Shown: positions 25,351-34,798 of the stretch, one piece after another | Numbering within the stretch: position 1 is the first letter of the stretch | Layout of the letters: the number at the start of each line of letters is the position of its first letter | DNA from: an uncultured Clostridia bacterium | GTDB taxonomy: Bacteria > Bacillota > Clostridia > TANB77 > CAG-508 | Assembly: GCA_934129745.1 (NCBI GenBank) | Contig: CAKOWZ010000016.1 | Span: 1-47,380 of the forward strand | Length of the DNA: 47,380 nucleotides | Direction of reading: 5' to 3' | Notes under the pieces: generated by a model | The model's database searches: none | The model's input: the letters and a program-made list of their open reading frames with translations, nothing else | Told to the model about the DNA's origin: nothing | Program-made: the position numbers and the translations under genes

Positions 25351-26739
25351 ATGAAGATTAATTTTTATAATACTTTGACAAAGAAAAAAGAAGAGTTTAA
25401 ATCAATAGATGAAGGAAAAGTGCGTATGTATTCATGTGGACCTACAGTATATTATTTTGCTCATATTGGAAATTTAAGAGCGTATTTATTTATGGATAAT
25501 TTACGTAGAGTTTTAAAATATAATGGATATGATTTAAAACATGTGATGAATATTACAGATGTTGGACATTTGGTTTCTGATGCAGATGAGGGTGAAGATA
25601 AAATGCTTAAAGCTGCAAAAAGGGAGAATAAAAATCCTTTTGAAATTGCTGATTTTTATATGGCAGCATTTTTGGATGATTTAAAAAAATTAAATGTTAA
25701 TATGCCTGAAATTATTGCAAGAGCTACAGAGCATATTCCATGTATGGAAGAATATGTAAAACAAATTATAGCTAATGGATATACATATGAAACAGATGAT
25801 ACAATTTATTTTGATACAACAAAATTAGATAAATATGGTGTTCTTTCAAATAAAGATATTGATAAAGAAAATTTAGAGGCTAGAATTGATGTTGATCCAA
25901 ACAAGAAAAATCCAAATGATTTTGCTTTATGGATTAAGGCTCCAGAGAATCACTTGATGAAATGGGATACTTTCTGGGGAAAATGCTATCCAGGTTGGCA
26001 TTTAGAGTGTTCTGCAATGGGACATAAATATTTAGGTGAAGAATTTGACATACATACAGGTGGTGTTGATCATATACCAGTTCATCATGAAAATGAAATT
26101 GCACAAGCTAAAGGTTTTTGTGGTAAAATTCCTGCTCATTATTGGATGCATGTTGAATTTTTACAGGTAAATGGTGGAAAAATGTCAAAAAGTTTAGGAA
26201 ATCTATATACACTAAAAGATTTAGCTGAAAAAGGATATGAACCAGCAGTTTACAGAATGTTTAATTTAGGTGCTCAATATAGAACAAAAATAAATTTTAC
26301 ATTTGAAGCAATGGATGCAGCTAAAACATCATTATCTCGTTTAAGAGAAGGATATTTGAAACATAAAAATGGAACTGAAGATATTGATGATAATGTTATA
26401 AATGATTATAAGCAAAGATTTTTAGAAGCAATTAATGATGACTTAAATATGCCAGTTGCATTAAGTGTTGTTTGGGATGTTATTAAAAATCCTAAGAAAT
26501 CAAAAAAGTTTGCTGATTTAATTTTAGATTTTGACAATGTTTTAGGTTTTGATTTAGTAAATTATGTGCCTGAAATTGTTGAAATTCCAAAAGATATTCA
26601 GGAAATGGTTGATCTTAGAAATAAAGCAAGAGCAGATAAAAATTGGGAAGAATCTGATAGATTAAGAGATGAACTTATGAGTAAAGGATATGTTGTTAAA
26701 GATGGTAAACAAGGTACTGTAGTTGAAAAATTGAAATAA
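25351..26739 (+). CDS. cysS: Cysteinyl-tRNA synthetase
   Basis: Class I synthetase. CGPTVYYFAHIGNLRAY carries the zinc Cys and a HIGN variant of the HIGH motif; the zinc site continues with GWHLECSAM and HHENEIAQ; the KMSKS loop is GGKMSKSLGN. The C-terminal anticodon-binding helices end with RDELMSKGYVVKDGKQGT. 462 aa, full length. ATG 25351 follows AGGAGGG. No T-box is visible in the short upstream gap, which is occupied by the palindromic element. Confidence 0.97.
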   Translation: MKINFYNTLTKKKEEFKSIDEGKVRMYSCGPTVYYFAHIGNLRAYLFMDNLRRVLKYNGYDLKHVMNITDVGHLVSDADEGEDKMLKAAKRENKNPFEIADFYMAAFLDDLKKLNVNMPEIIARATEHIPCMEEYVKQIIANGYTYETDDTIYFDTTKLDKYGVLSNKDIDKENLEARIDVDPNKKNPNDFALWIKAPENHLMKWDTFWGKCYPGWHLECSAMGHKYLGEEFDIHTGGVDHIPVHHENEIAQAKGFCGKIPAHYWMHVEFLQVNGGKMSKSLGNLYTLKDLAEKGYEPAVYRMFNLGAQYRTKINFTFEAMDAAKTSLSRLREGYLKHKNGTEDIDDNVINDYKQRFLEAINDDLNMPVALSVVWDVIKNPKKSKKFADLILDFDNVLGFDLVNYVPEIVEIPKDIQEMVDLRNKARADKNWEESDRLRDELMSKGYVVKDGKQGTVVEKLK

Positions 26740-26871
26740 TTTTATGATTAGTATTATATATAATTTTAAATTTATTATAAAAATATAGAAATAGCTCTGT
26801 TTAAAATGAATTAAGAAATTATTAGATAAAAAGTTTAATAAGGAAAAAATCATTTTTAAATTGAGCTATTT

Positions 26872-26900
26872 TTGACTATATAAAAAAATTATGGTAAAAT
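26872..26900 (+). promoter_or_regulatory. Sigma-A promoter of the 26941 gene
   Basis: TTGACT (26872-26877), 17-base spacer, TAAAAT (26895-26900). Because the -10 box overlaps the ATG at 26899, translation must start further downstream, which supports TTG 26941. Confidence 0.75.
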
Positions 26901-26940
26901 GGTTTACAGAATATCAATTATAAAAGGAGGAACACTGAGT

Positions 26941-28713
26941 TTGAATTTTAAAGAGAGAATAAGAAATGTTAATAGTCAAAATGAAAGTTGGAAGCTGAAT
27001 GAAATTATAAGATCAGCCCAAAAAGATGTGACTGAACAAGATATGAAATGGTCAAAAGATACAACAGATACTGTTCTAAGATACATAGAAAAAACATTAA
27101 TGCAAGACCATGAGAAAAATATTGCAATTATTATGAAAGAAATTAGTGATGATGTTGAACAATATGTTTCATCATTTTATGAAATAACACTTAAATCAAG
27201 TTTAATGGAATATTATATATCAGAAAAATTATATGAAATGAATGGAGAATATAGTTTAGAAAAGATGTATAAGGAAGTAAAAAATGATGTTGATAATAAA
27301 AAAATCGATTTAAATGATTATCATTATGAAGATTTACAATATACAGCTAATATTAAGCAAAGTATGAAAAATTTAATCGCATCTTTAATGTATGAATATA
27401 GAAGAGAGCAAAAAGAGTTAGGAGAATTAAAAAAAGTTGATCCTGATTTTGGAAGATTAATAGATACATTAAGTAATATGTCAAATAAAGATGTTGAAAG
27501 ATGCTTAAGAAAAACTTCAGCTGAGGAAAAAGATTCAATAAAAAGACTTTTAAAAATAAATGGTTTAACTGAAAGAAAATCATTAGAAAAAGATATGAGT
27601 GACATAACATCATTTGCAAGAAAAAATATAAAAGATGAATGTGTACACTCAATTACTAAGTGTATTGAATTATTGGACAAGTATGGTTTTTTAGAACAAT
27701 ATGTTTTATCTGCTAATAAAATCAATAAAAATGGGATATATTTACATGATTGTGACTATAATTATGATGAGATAAAAAAATCATTAACACCAGATAAATT
27801 AAAAAAATTAAATATTGAGCAACTTATTGCTATAAATGCATTTTGGACTAATAGAACAAATAAAGTTATTAATCAATTGAATAAAAGTTTATATATTTTA
27901 TCACATAAAGATTTAACAAAATATAAAGAAGTAGAACCAGAAAAGTATCAAATTATTATTGAAGATGAAAAAAGAAAAAATGCAATTATTAAATTAAATA
28001 CAATAGAAAAGCTTTGTTTTGAGGAATTTAAAAATATTGAAATTAACAAAAAGAATGGAGAAAATAGGGTCGATTTTGGTGAAAAAATAAAAAAAATTTG
28101 TGAAAAATATGGAAAAGAGTATAAAAGGTTTTTTGATAGTGTATTACCAGAAAATGAAAATGATTTGGAAAGAGATCTATGTGAATGCTATCTTTTTGAA
28201 AATGCAATATTTAATTCATATAAAATAAAAAATAGTAATTTAGAAGCTTTGATAATCAGTATATTAAATGGTAAATCTGAAAGAATTTTGAATTATGGAT
28301 ATATTCCAGAAGATAATAAAAATTTGAAAAATCAAAAGTTTGTGCTTCTTGGTATTGATGTAAAAGGTTTAAATATGCCTTTAAGATTGCATTTTGAAAA
28401 AGATGAATTGGTTGAGATTATTAAACAAATGAATATTGAAGGAGATATTAAATTAAGAAAATATAAGGGATATAAAGATTTTGAGTGTGGTAGTGGTTAT
28501 ATTCCAACAAAAATTTGTGTTCCTGTAAGTAATGAGATGGCTAAAAAAATTAATGAAGAAAGTGAGGCTGTTACTGATAGGGATAGATTTGGAAAAACTA
28601 TAAAACATTTAAATTATATTATTAATCCTGATAGTGGGATTATTGATTGTATGAAAATGCCTGATGAATTTGTGGCTTTGGAAGAAAGAAAATTCGATGG
28701 GGAAGAGTTATAG
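26941..28713 (+). CDS. Large hypothetical protein, 590 aa
   Basis: Not recognised. TTG 26941 is chosen: AAAGGAGG ends ten bases upstream and the promoter rules out ATG 26899. The protein is soluble, charged and mostly helical, with a long region of short helices (residues 20-420) and a C-terminal mixed alpha/beta domain (LIISILNGKSERILNYGYIP, LGIDVKGLNMPLRLHFEKDE, then a conserved-looking YIPTKICVPVS). It ends with RFGKTIKHLNYIINPDSG. No catalytic motif is apparent. Lineage-specific protein of unknown role. Confidence 0.72.
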   Translation: MNFKERIRNVNSQNESWKLNEIIRSAQKDVTEQDMKWSKDTTDTVLRYIEKTLMQDHEKNIAIIMKEISDDVEQYVSSFYEITLKSSLMEYYISEKLYEMNGEYSLEKMYKEVKNDVDNKKIDLNDYHYEDLQYTANIKQSMKNLIASLMYEYRREQKELGELKKVDPDFGRLIDTLSNMSNKDVERCLRKTSAEEKDSIKRLLKINGLTERKSLEKDMSDITSFARKNIKDECVHSITKCIELLDKYGFLEQYVLSANKINKNGIYLHDCDYNYDEIKKSLTPDKLKKLNIEQLIAINAFWTNRTNKVINQLNKSLYILSHKDLTKYKEVEPEKYQIIIEDEKRKNAIIKLNTIEKLCFEEFKNIEINKKNGENRVDFGEKIKKICEKYGKEYKRFFDSVLPENENDLERDLCECYLFENAIFNSYKIKNSNLEALIISILNGKSERILNYGYIPEDNKNLKNQKFVLLGIDVKGLNMPLRLHFEKDELVEIIKQMNIEGDIKLRKYKGYKDFECGSGYIPTKICVPVSNEMAKKINEESEAVTDRDRFGKTIKHLNYIINPDSGIIDCMKMPDEFVALEERKFDGEEL

Positions 28714-28928
28714 AAGAATGATAGAACTGTATTTCGTCAAGTTACTAGCTTAATGAATTAAATAGAATTTGACTTTTAGTAGATATATAAATAACTCACA
28801 GACTTCTTTAACAAAATCTAAAGGAGAAGGAGGGAGAGAAGACAAAAGATAAAATATGGATAAAATGAACCTAAAAGATAATTATAAAGTCTAATAGTTA
28901 TATAAAATAGAAAGGGATGAATGTAATT
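28714..28928. other. Intergenic stretch without recognisable features
   Basis: About 215 bases. A GGAGAAGGAGGGAG run near 28822 resembles a ribosome site, but no frame opens from it. A similar purine-rich run occurs before the 33139 gene. Otherwise nothing. Confidence 0.4.
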
Positions 28929-30500
28929 ATGGAAAATAATGAAAAGATTAATGTTAACAATTCTGAAATAAACAACAAAGAAAATAATCCAAAGCAAAAT
29001 AATAGTAAAACAATTATTTTAATTGTTATAACAATGATACTAATTCTTGCAATAGGTATTGGAGGAGGATTTTTACTAGCTAATAAAGAAAATAATGCTA
29101 ATAATACAAATACAACAGAAACAAAAACAAACAAGCAAGAGCAAACAAAAACAAGTAAAAAGATAGATGAAAGTAAACCTTGGGTTTATGATGCAAATTA
29201 TGGCGAGAACAAAACTAACAAAGTAGTTGAGAATGATAACAATAGCAACAAAGACCTTAAAGTACCATACATAAACATAGATTCTGAAGATGCCCAAAAA
29301 GCAAATGAGGAAATAAAAAATATATATGAAGAAATGTATTCTAAATATGGAGATAAAACTTCCTATGGAGCAAAAATCATTTATTTGTCTGATTATAAAT
29401 TTTATGAAAATGGTAACATATTATCTGTGGTATTAAGAACAGGTGATGCTGTGATAAATGGAGGAGCTGGAACATCAAAAACATACATTTATAATTTTAA
29501 TTTAGAAACATTAAAAAATGCTACATTAAAAGAAATGGCTGTATTATGTGGCTTTAACTCTAAATCTGATGTTGAAAATAAAGTAAAACAATGGGAAAAA
29601 AAGCAAGAGGAATTAGCAAAAGCAAATCCTGATAAAGTTGCAGCTCAAATGATGGGTGTTGTTGACGGACAATATTTTGTAGATAATGATAAAAAGTTGA
29701 ATTTTATATGTATTTCTTTAGCAGCAGGAAATTATTATACACCATGGGTTGTTGAACCTAATAAAGAAATTGAAGATTTTTATGAATTTGATGATAATAG
29801 TAATTCAACAGTTGTTGATAATACAAATAATAAACAAGAAAATACAACAAAGACATCAAAATTAAAATATGAAAATTATCCATTTTACTTTTATGCTCCT
29901 GAAAGTTGGAATTGCAAAATCAAAAAAGTAGATAATAGTCAATATAAAGTACATTCTGATGATGAATACTACGAAATTACAGGAATTGTAAATGGAAAAG
30001 AAGAAATTGCCTTTTCAATTATGATAACAAGTGATAGAAGTTATGATAATTCATCTTGGGTTAATATTGGTGATTGTGATAATGGAAAATATATTTATAA
30101 AATGCAAAGATTTATATGCAGAGATAATGACGGAATTAATCATAATAGTAATGACTATAAATTTGAAAATGAAGTTTCAGAAGCTATGAAAACATTAACA
30201 GTAAAATATAAAGTTGTAAATGAATTTGGTTCAGCAAATGAAACAAAAATACTAGAAGGAATATGCTTTAAAAGAGGTCAACCTGGGACATCAGCTAGAG
30301 CAGATATTTACTATATAAAGGACGGAAATTTATGCAAAACTAGTCTTACAGATGGATTTAAAACCAGTATATTAGCTAGTAACACTAGATATATAGATTT
30401 ATCAGAAGATGGAAAAATACACGCATATCCAGAAGGAAGTAGCTTTATGAACAATATTGCTCAAGATGATGAAAATGTTGTTTATGAGAATATAAACTAA
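28929..30500 (+). CDS. Membrane-anchored extracytoplasmic hypothetical protein
   Basis: A short Asn-rich cytoplasmic segment, one transmembrane helix (TIILIVITMILILAIGIGGG, about residues 24-45) and a large outside part of about 475 residues. The first outside domain (YGAKIIYLSDYKFYENGNIL, then VLRTGDAVINGGAGTSKTY) resembles the DUF3298/RsiV-type fold; the second begins FYFYAPESWNCKIKK after a Thr/Asn linker. Start uncertain: ATG 28917 touches AAAGGG, ATG 28929 has 13 bases spacing. Possibly an anti-sigma-like or cell-envelope protein; I do not assign a function. A terminator follows. Confidence 0.65.
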   Translation: MENNEKINVNNSEINNKENNPKQNNSKTIILIVITMILILAIGIGGGFLLANKENNANNTNTTETKTNKQEQTKTSKKIDESKPWVYDANYGENKTNKVVENDNNSNKDLKVPYINIDSEDAQKANEEIKNIYEEMYSKYGDKTSYGAKIIYLSDYKFYENGNILSVVLRTGDAVINGGAGTSKTYIYNFNLETLKNATLKEMAVLCGFNSKSDVENKVKQWEKKQEELAKANPDKVAAQMMGVVDGQYFVDNDKKLNFICISLAAGNYYTPWVVEPNKEIEDFYEFDDNSNSTVVDNTNNKQENTTKTSKLKYENYPFYFYAPESWNCKIKKVDNSQYKVHSDDEYYEITGIVNGKEEIAFSIMITSDRSYDNSSWVNIGDCDNGKYIYKMQRFICRDNDGINHNSNDYKFENEVSEAMKTLTVKYKVVNEFGSANETKILEGICFKRGQPGTSARADIYYIKDGNLCKTSLTDGFKTSILASNTRYIDLSEDGKIHAYPEGSSFMNNIAQDDENVVYENIN

Positions 30501-30514
30501 AATCCAAAAAAGAG

Positions 30515-30546
30515 AAAGATGCAGAATTGAAATCTGCATCTTTTTA
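30515..30546 (+). terminator. Terminator after the 28929 gene
   Basis: AAAGATGCAGA pairs with TCTGCATCTTT over seven bases, followed by T residues. Confidence 0.88.
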
Positions 30547-30627
30547 AATATTAAACTTCGTTAAGTTAGATACAAAAGATTAGGAGGTGCAAAATTTGTA
30601 AAGATATAAAAATATCAATAAATATAA

Positions 30628-30951
30628 CGCACAATAAAAACAAATAAAAAGGTAAATAAAGTTGAAGGCTGGAACTTATCAGAAGATGGAAAAACACTAA
30701 CTAAAGTATATTCAGAAAATAAAACAGAAACAGTAAAATTAGTTGATGAAGATGGATTAGAGAAAAGTGTTGAGGTTAAGATTACCAATATAACAACAAA
30801 AGAAGAAAATAAAAAAGACACAACTGTTACACCAAAGGAAAATTTACCACAAACAGGTGCAAATTTAACAATAGTTGCATTTATTGGAATTATTGCCATA
30901 GTTTCATTTGTAGGGTACAAAAAAATTAGAGATTATAATGAAATTAAATAA
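30628..30951 (+). pseudogene. Orphan C-terminal fragment of an LPXTG surface protein
   Basis: An open frame of about 107 codons without any start codon or ribosome site encodes VNKVEGWNLSEDGKTLTKVY, a short beta domain, a Lys/Thr linker, then LPQTG, a hydrophobic helix (IVAFIGIIAIVSFVGY) and a basic tail: a complete sortase sorting signal. The upstream part of the protein is missing, so it is a remnant. Its stop overlaps the region ahead of the 30971 lipoprotein. Confidence 0.85.
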
Positions 30952-30970
30952 TAATATAGCGAGGGGTTTT

Positions 30971-31666
30971 ATGAAAAGAAAGATATTTAATATATTGCTT
31001 ATAGTAAGCATGTTAATTGTAATATTATTGGGTTTTACAGGGTGTGGAGAAAAAAATAAAGGAAATGCAAATGATTCTACGAAACAGTCGAGTTCAGAAA
31101 GTAAAACAACACAAAATTATAATAAAATTGATATGAGTGAGGTTACAGGTGTTGGTAATTTTTCCTGTGGATTAGCATTGGTTTACAAAGATAAAAAATA
31201 TGGATATATAGATAAAGAAGGTAATATAGTAGTAGATTTCTTATATACAAAAGGTGATAGTTTTACTGATGATGGTTTCGCTTCTGTTACAAAAGACGGA
31301 AAGCAAATTACTTTATATAAAATTAATGACGAAATCAATGAATATGATTTTAAAGTAGAACGAAGTAGCATTACCTTAAAAGAATTTAATGATGGATTAG
31401 CTTTAGTATGTAAAGATGGAAAATATGGATTTATTAATAAAAAAGGAGAAATTGTTGTAGATTTCCAATACTCAAGAGCAAGAGCTTTTAGTAATGAAAG
31501 GGCTTGGGTAAAAGATGAGAATGATAATGAATTTTTTATAGATACCACAGGGAAAAAAGTTATAGAATTGAAAGAGTTATATTGTATACAAGATTTTTAT
31601 GATGGAATAGTAGCTGTAAGTAGAACATCCAAAGCAGGATCTGGTGAATATTATATTGTATCATAG
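30971..31666 (+). CDS. WG-repeat lipoprotein
   Basis: A signal peptide with lipobox (ILLGFTGCGEK) anchors it to the outer membrane face. Two clear WG/KWG-type repeats follow: SCGLALVYKDKKYGYIDKEG with VVDFLY, and DGLALVCKDGKYGFINKKGE with VVDFQY, plus weaker copies. WG-repeat proteins are surface proteins of uncertain function. ATG 30971 follows GAGGGG; the frame opens at 30938 without a site. It ends four bases before the 44-bp repeat at 31668, so its 3' end may have been cut by that insertion. Confidence 0.82.
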   Translation: MKRKIFNILLIVSMLIVILLGFTGCGEKNKGNANDSTKQSSSESKTTQNYNKIDMSEVTGVGNFSCGLALVYKDKKYGYIDKEGNIVVDFLYTKGDSFTDDGFASVTKDGKQITLYKINDEINEYDFKVERSSITLKEFNDGLALVCKDGKYGFINKKGEIVVDFQYSRARAFSNERAWVKDENDNEFFIDTTGKKVIELKELYCIQDFYDGIVAVSRTSKAGSGEYYIVS

Positions 31667-31667
31667 T

Positions 31668-31711
31668 CAATTTTTATTTTCTAGATTTTACACAGTTATT
31701 TCGATATTCTC
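31668..31711 (-). repeat. 44-bp repeat resembling an insertion-sequence terminus (copy 2, inverted)
   Basis: Reverse complement of 2136-2179 with one difference (T for G in the TCTAGA-TTTACAC part). No transposase is nearby. It separates the WG-repeat gene from a small minus-strand ORF whose end it supplies. Confidence 0.62.
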
Positions 31712-31794
31712 TTAATAAATGACAAGTTTAATCTATTTAGTGAATTGTCTTTATGAATAATTGCATTAGTTCTTTCAGAGTTATTTTCTTCCAT
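31696..31794 (-). CDS. Possible 32-aa ORF, perhaps the start of a gene cut by the repeat
   Basis: ATG at 31794 with GAGGTGCGCAA directly upstream encodes MEENNSERTNAIIHKDNSL and a short basic end, stopping inside the 44-bp repeat. The ribosome-site segment GGTGCGCAAATG is identical to that of the lysR gene at 32122 on the other strand. It is probably a truncated 5' remnant rather than a functional peptide. Confidence 0.35.
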   Translation of the reverse strand: MEENNSERTNAIIHKDNSLNRLNLSFIKRISK

Positions 31795-31799
31795 TTGCG

Positions 31800-32110
31800 C
31801 ACCTCTTTCTTTTTTATTTAATTAGACGTTTTTTTGATTAATTATTATATCATCTCTATAAGGATTTTTCATTAAATTATTAATAAAATCGGGAAATATA
31901 AGATTTGTTTATTACGTGAATTATTAGGATTAATTATGTTAATATAAGTAAAAGAGAATTGGAAATTATATGCAAAATATATTAACATAAAATTACACAT
32001 GTGAAATGAAAGTTACTTAGTACATTCAATAAACTTATGAACAAGATAAGAAAAAATAATTTGGCACAAAAGATATACTGATATAAAATTAATGTGGAAA
32101 AAGTAAGAAG
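31800..32110. other. AT-rich gap ahead of lysR
   Basis: About 310 bases without a gene. It presumably holds divergent promoters for lysR and the small minus-strand ORF, but no box is convincing. Confidence 0.4.
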
Positions 32111-32121
32111 AAGGTGCGCAA

Positions 32122-33019
32122 ATGAACAATATAGACTTAGAATTATACAGAATATTTTACACTGTTGCCAAATATGAAAGCATATCCAAAGCTACCGGGG
32201 AATTGTATATATCACAACCAGCAATAACACAACGAATTAATAATTTAGAAAAACAATTAAACATACAATTGTTTTACAGAAGACCTGGAAACATTAAATT
32301 GACAGATGAAGGGAAAATTTTATATGGGTATGTAAAAAATGGAATAGAAAATATGAACGAAGTAGAAACTAAATTTAATAATTACATAGAACAACAGACT
32401 AATAATAATGTAATTAGAATAAAATCTGCTAATTCTCAAAATAATTTAATGATATGCAACATGATTATCCCATATATTACAAATAATCCAAATTTATCAG
32501 TAAAGATGTATACAGGTTCTGAAGAAGAAGCAATTGATAATTTAATAAACGGAGAGGTCGATATTATTGTTGTAAGTAATAAATGCAAAATTAGAAGCAA
32601 ATATTTAGAAGTAATTTCTAAAAAAGAATTGAATCTTTGTTTTTATACAACACAAAAGTATATTATGAAACAATCTAATAAGAAAGTAGATATAGGCAAT
32701 AAATTAGAAAAATACGATTTTATACTACCTAAACAGAATTGCCCAGAAAAGCAATTTTTTAATAGTTTCTGCAAAAGTAATGAATTAAATATTTCAGCCA
32801 AATATGAAATTGATAGTCTAGGTATAAGAAATTATTTCGTGCAAAATGGACTTGGAATTTCAGTTCGGTTTCAAGCAATATATTGAAAAAGAATTAAAAA
32901 ATAGAACGTTTATTGAAGTACCTATAAAAGAAAAGCAAAAGAAATATGTTGTTAATGTTATAGTTAATAATAAGTATGAAAACATTGATAGGTTAAAGAA
33001 ATTTTTAAATGTTAGCTAA
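32122..33019 (+). CDS. LysR-family transcription regulator, interrupted by a +1 frameshift at CGG
   Basis: The N-terminal winged helix-turn-helix (LYRIFYTVAKYESISKATGE, then LYISQPAITQRINNLEKQL) and the substrate-binding domain (from about residue 90) are clear. The zero frame runs to GLGISV (residue 248), meets CGG at 32866-32868 and stops six codons later (32886). Skipping C 32866 gives GFKQYIEKELKNRTFIEVPI and continues 50 codons to TAA 33017-33019, for a total of 298 aa, the normal LysR length. The restored Gly follows GLGIS, a conserved LysR region. ATG 32122 follows GAAGGTG. The regulated gene is unknown; the downstream hypotheticals at 33139 and 34027 are candidates. Confidence 0.9.
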
Positions 33020-33138
33020 TTTATTACAGATTATAGAAATTAGTTTCTTTAATTATTCAACAACAAAGGAAAAGGAGGGAGAAAAATAGACTGAAGATAT
33101 GCCATGAAAATAATATAAAATTTGAAAGGAGAATTTAA

Positions 33139-34005
33139 ATGGAAGAAGAATTAAACATAATGAAATTGCAAAGAAGTTACAGAGAAAGAGAATGTGAAAA
33201 TGTAAGGAGAAACGATGATTCTACATTTGGAAAATATTTTAAAAAAATAATAAATATGGAAGACAAGACAAGTATTCGAAAATGTAAAACAAGAGATATT
33301 CTAATGTTAGCATTAGATGGAAGTGTGGAAAAACAAGGAAACGGATATTATTTCGATGAAGTTTCATATGATTATGTGAATGTGGATGGAGAAAAGATGT
33401 TGTTGTTACAAAATGTTGGAAATTTGAAAGAATTATCATATAGTCGTAATTTTGGAGACAAAGTTTCTTATAAGGAAAATAAAAATAATGTTATTTTGTA
33501 TGGTGAAAAAAAGATATACGCTTTTACTTCTCCGTTCACATATTATGAATTTGATAGGGATGAAAACACTAATATTATGACTGAAAATGTTAATTCAGAG
33601 TTTATGTTCTTAGGAGCACCAACAGAATTCCAAAATATGCATTTTAAAAAGCCTCTTGTAATTGAAACATATCATGATGCTGATTTAGAAATTAAACTAT
33701 CAGAAAATGATAAAATAATGCTACAAACTATAAAATCTGACGATTCAGGGATTGAAATTAGTGCAGAGGATGCCTTATCAATTATGAGAACTACAAATAA
33801 AAATATAGACAAGTTAAATGAAAATGAAGCAATGGTTTATAATAAACTACTTAATCTTTCTAAAACAAAGTCAGAACACAATATATCTGAGGTTGTTCAA
33901 ACTGTTTCAGACAGAAGACAAGAAAATATAAATAAAGCAGTATCTGAAATTTCAGATTCAATGAGAGAAAAAGAAAAAAATAATATTAAAACAAAAGAAG
34001 ATTAG
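33139..34005 (+). CDS. Hypothetical protein, 288 aa
   Basis: Not recognised. ATG 33139 follows GAAAGGAG. Soluble, charged; residues 45-200 are rich in beta-type segments (YYFDEVSYDYVNVDGEKMLL, VILYGEKKIYAFTSPFTYYEF), residues 200-288 are helical and end strongly charged. The gene precedes 34027 by 21 bases, so the two form an operon. Confidence 0.68.
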   Translation: MEEELNIMKLQRSYRERECENVRRNDDSTFGKYFKKIINMEDKTSIRKCKTRDILMLALDGSVEKQGNGYYFDEVSYDYVNVDGEKMLLLQNVGNLKELSYSRNFGDKVSYKENKNNVILYGEKKIYAFTSPFTYYEFDRDENTNIMTENVNSEFMFLGAPTEFQNMHFKKPLVIETYHDADLEIKLSENDKIMLQTIKSDDSGIEISAEDALSIMRTTNKNIDKLNENEAMVYNKLLNLSKTKSEHNISEVVQTVSDRRQENINKAVSEISDSMREKEKNNIKTKED

Positions 34006-34026
34006 TAAAAAACAAAGGAGCAAACT

Positions 34027-34497
34027 ATGGTAAGTGTAGAATTTAGTGAAGGAATCACAGAATCCTTGGATATATTAGAACATATGGATAGGGCTTATAT
34101 AGATAAAATTCCAAGAAAATTTATGGAATTTTTGGAAAACAACAAGTCAACTAGCTATATATCAAATTTAGATCATTCAAAAAAATTGAATGAAATGAGT
34201 TTAAAGGAAAAAACAAAAGACCTATTAGCAATTTTATATTTAAAATACTGGTGTACAGAACAAGAAAAGTCTGATTTTAGCAATTTATTAAGAGAAAATG
34301 AAATAAAGTATCAAGACGAATTAAAAGAAAAATATAATGTTGATAAAATTTTCAAAAATACAAATCCATCTAATAAAACAATAAAACACAGCATATATGA
34401 AGATGAAAATGTAAATAGTGTTGCAATGATAGAATTCAAGGAATCATTTTTTAAGAAATTTATAAATAAAATAAGGTGGATTTTAAAGACTAATTAA
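34027..34497 (+). CDS. Hypothetical protein, 156 aa
   Basis: Not recognised. ATG 34027 follows AAAGGAG. An N-terminal helical segment (DILEHMDRAYIDKIPRKFME) resembles cyanophage-like or RNA-polymerase-associated small domains only vaguely; the rest is charged with a basic, partly hydrophobic end (FFKKFINKIRWILKTN). Second gene of a two-gene operon with 33139. Confidence 0.66.
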   Translation: MVSVEFSEGITESLDILEHMDRAYIDKIPRKFMEFLENNKSTSYISNLDHSKKLNEMSLKEKTKDLLAILYLKYWCTEQEKSDFSNLLRENEIKYQDELKEKYNVDKIFKNTNPSNKTIKHSIYEDENVNSVAMIEFKESFFKKFINKIRWILKTN

Positions 34498-34798
34498 GAC
34501 TTAATTCACAATATTTTTCAATAGTTTGAGGCTGTTTTTGCTTTTTTATGGGACTAATGTACCGAAAAAAGAGCAAAAAAATAAGCCGAAGTAAATCGAC
34601 TTTTTAATAATATTCTTTTTGGATTTCTTTGAACTCGCTTATAGCAATGCTTTTTACGAGTTCGAGTAAATCCACCTTTGGTGCCATCGAAATAGTTATC
34701 TACAACTTTTTTGGCTCTCCTCACGATTGATACAAATATCAATCAACTTATTAAAATATATTACAATTTTTGTGAACTGTAACAAAATTATAACAAAT
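34498..34798. other. Gap with no supported gene
   Basis: About 300 bases. A 62-codon minus-strand frame (34742-34554) is basic and Arg/Lys-rich, lacks a good ribosome site and matches nothing I know. The local G+C is a little higher than around it, so it may be a remnant of something. Confidence 0.4.

Noticed and set aside
34554..34742. 62-aa minus-strand ORF
   Set aside because: No convincing ribosome site, no recognised family, basic composition typical of chance frames.
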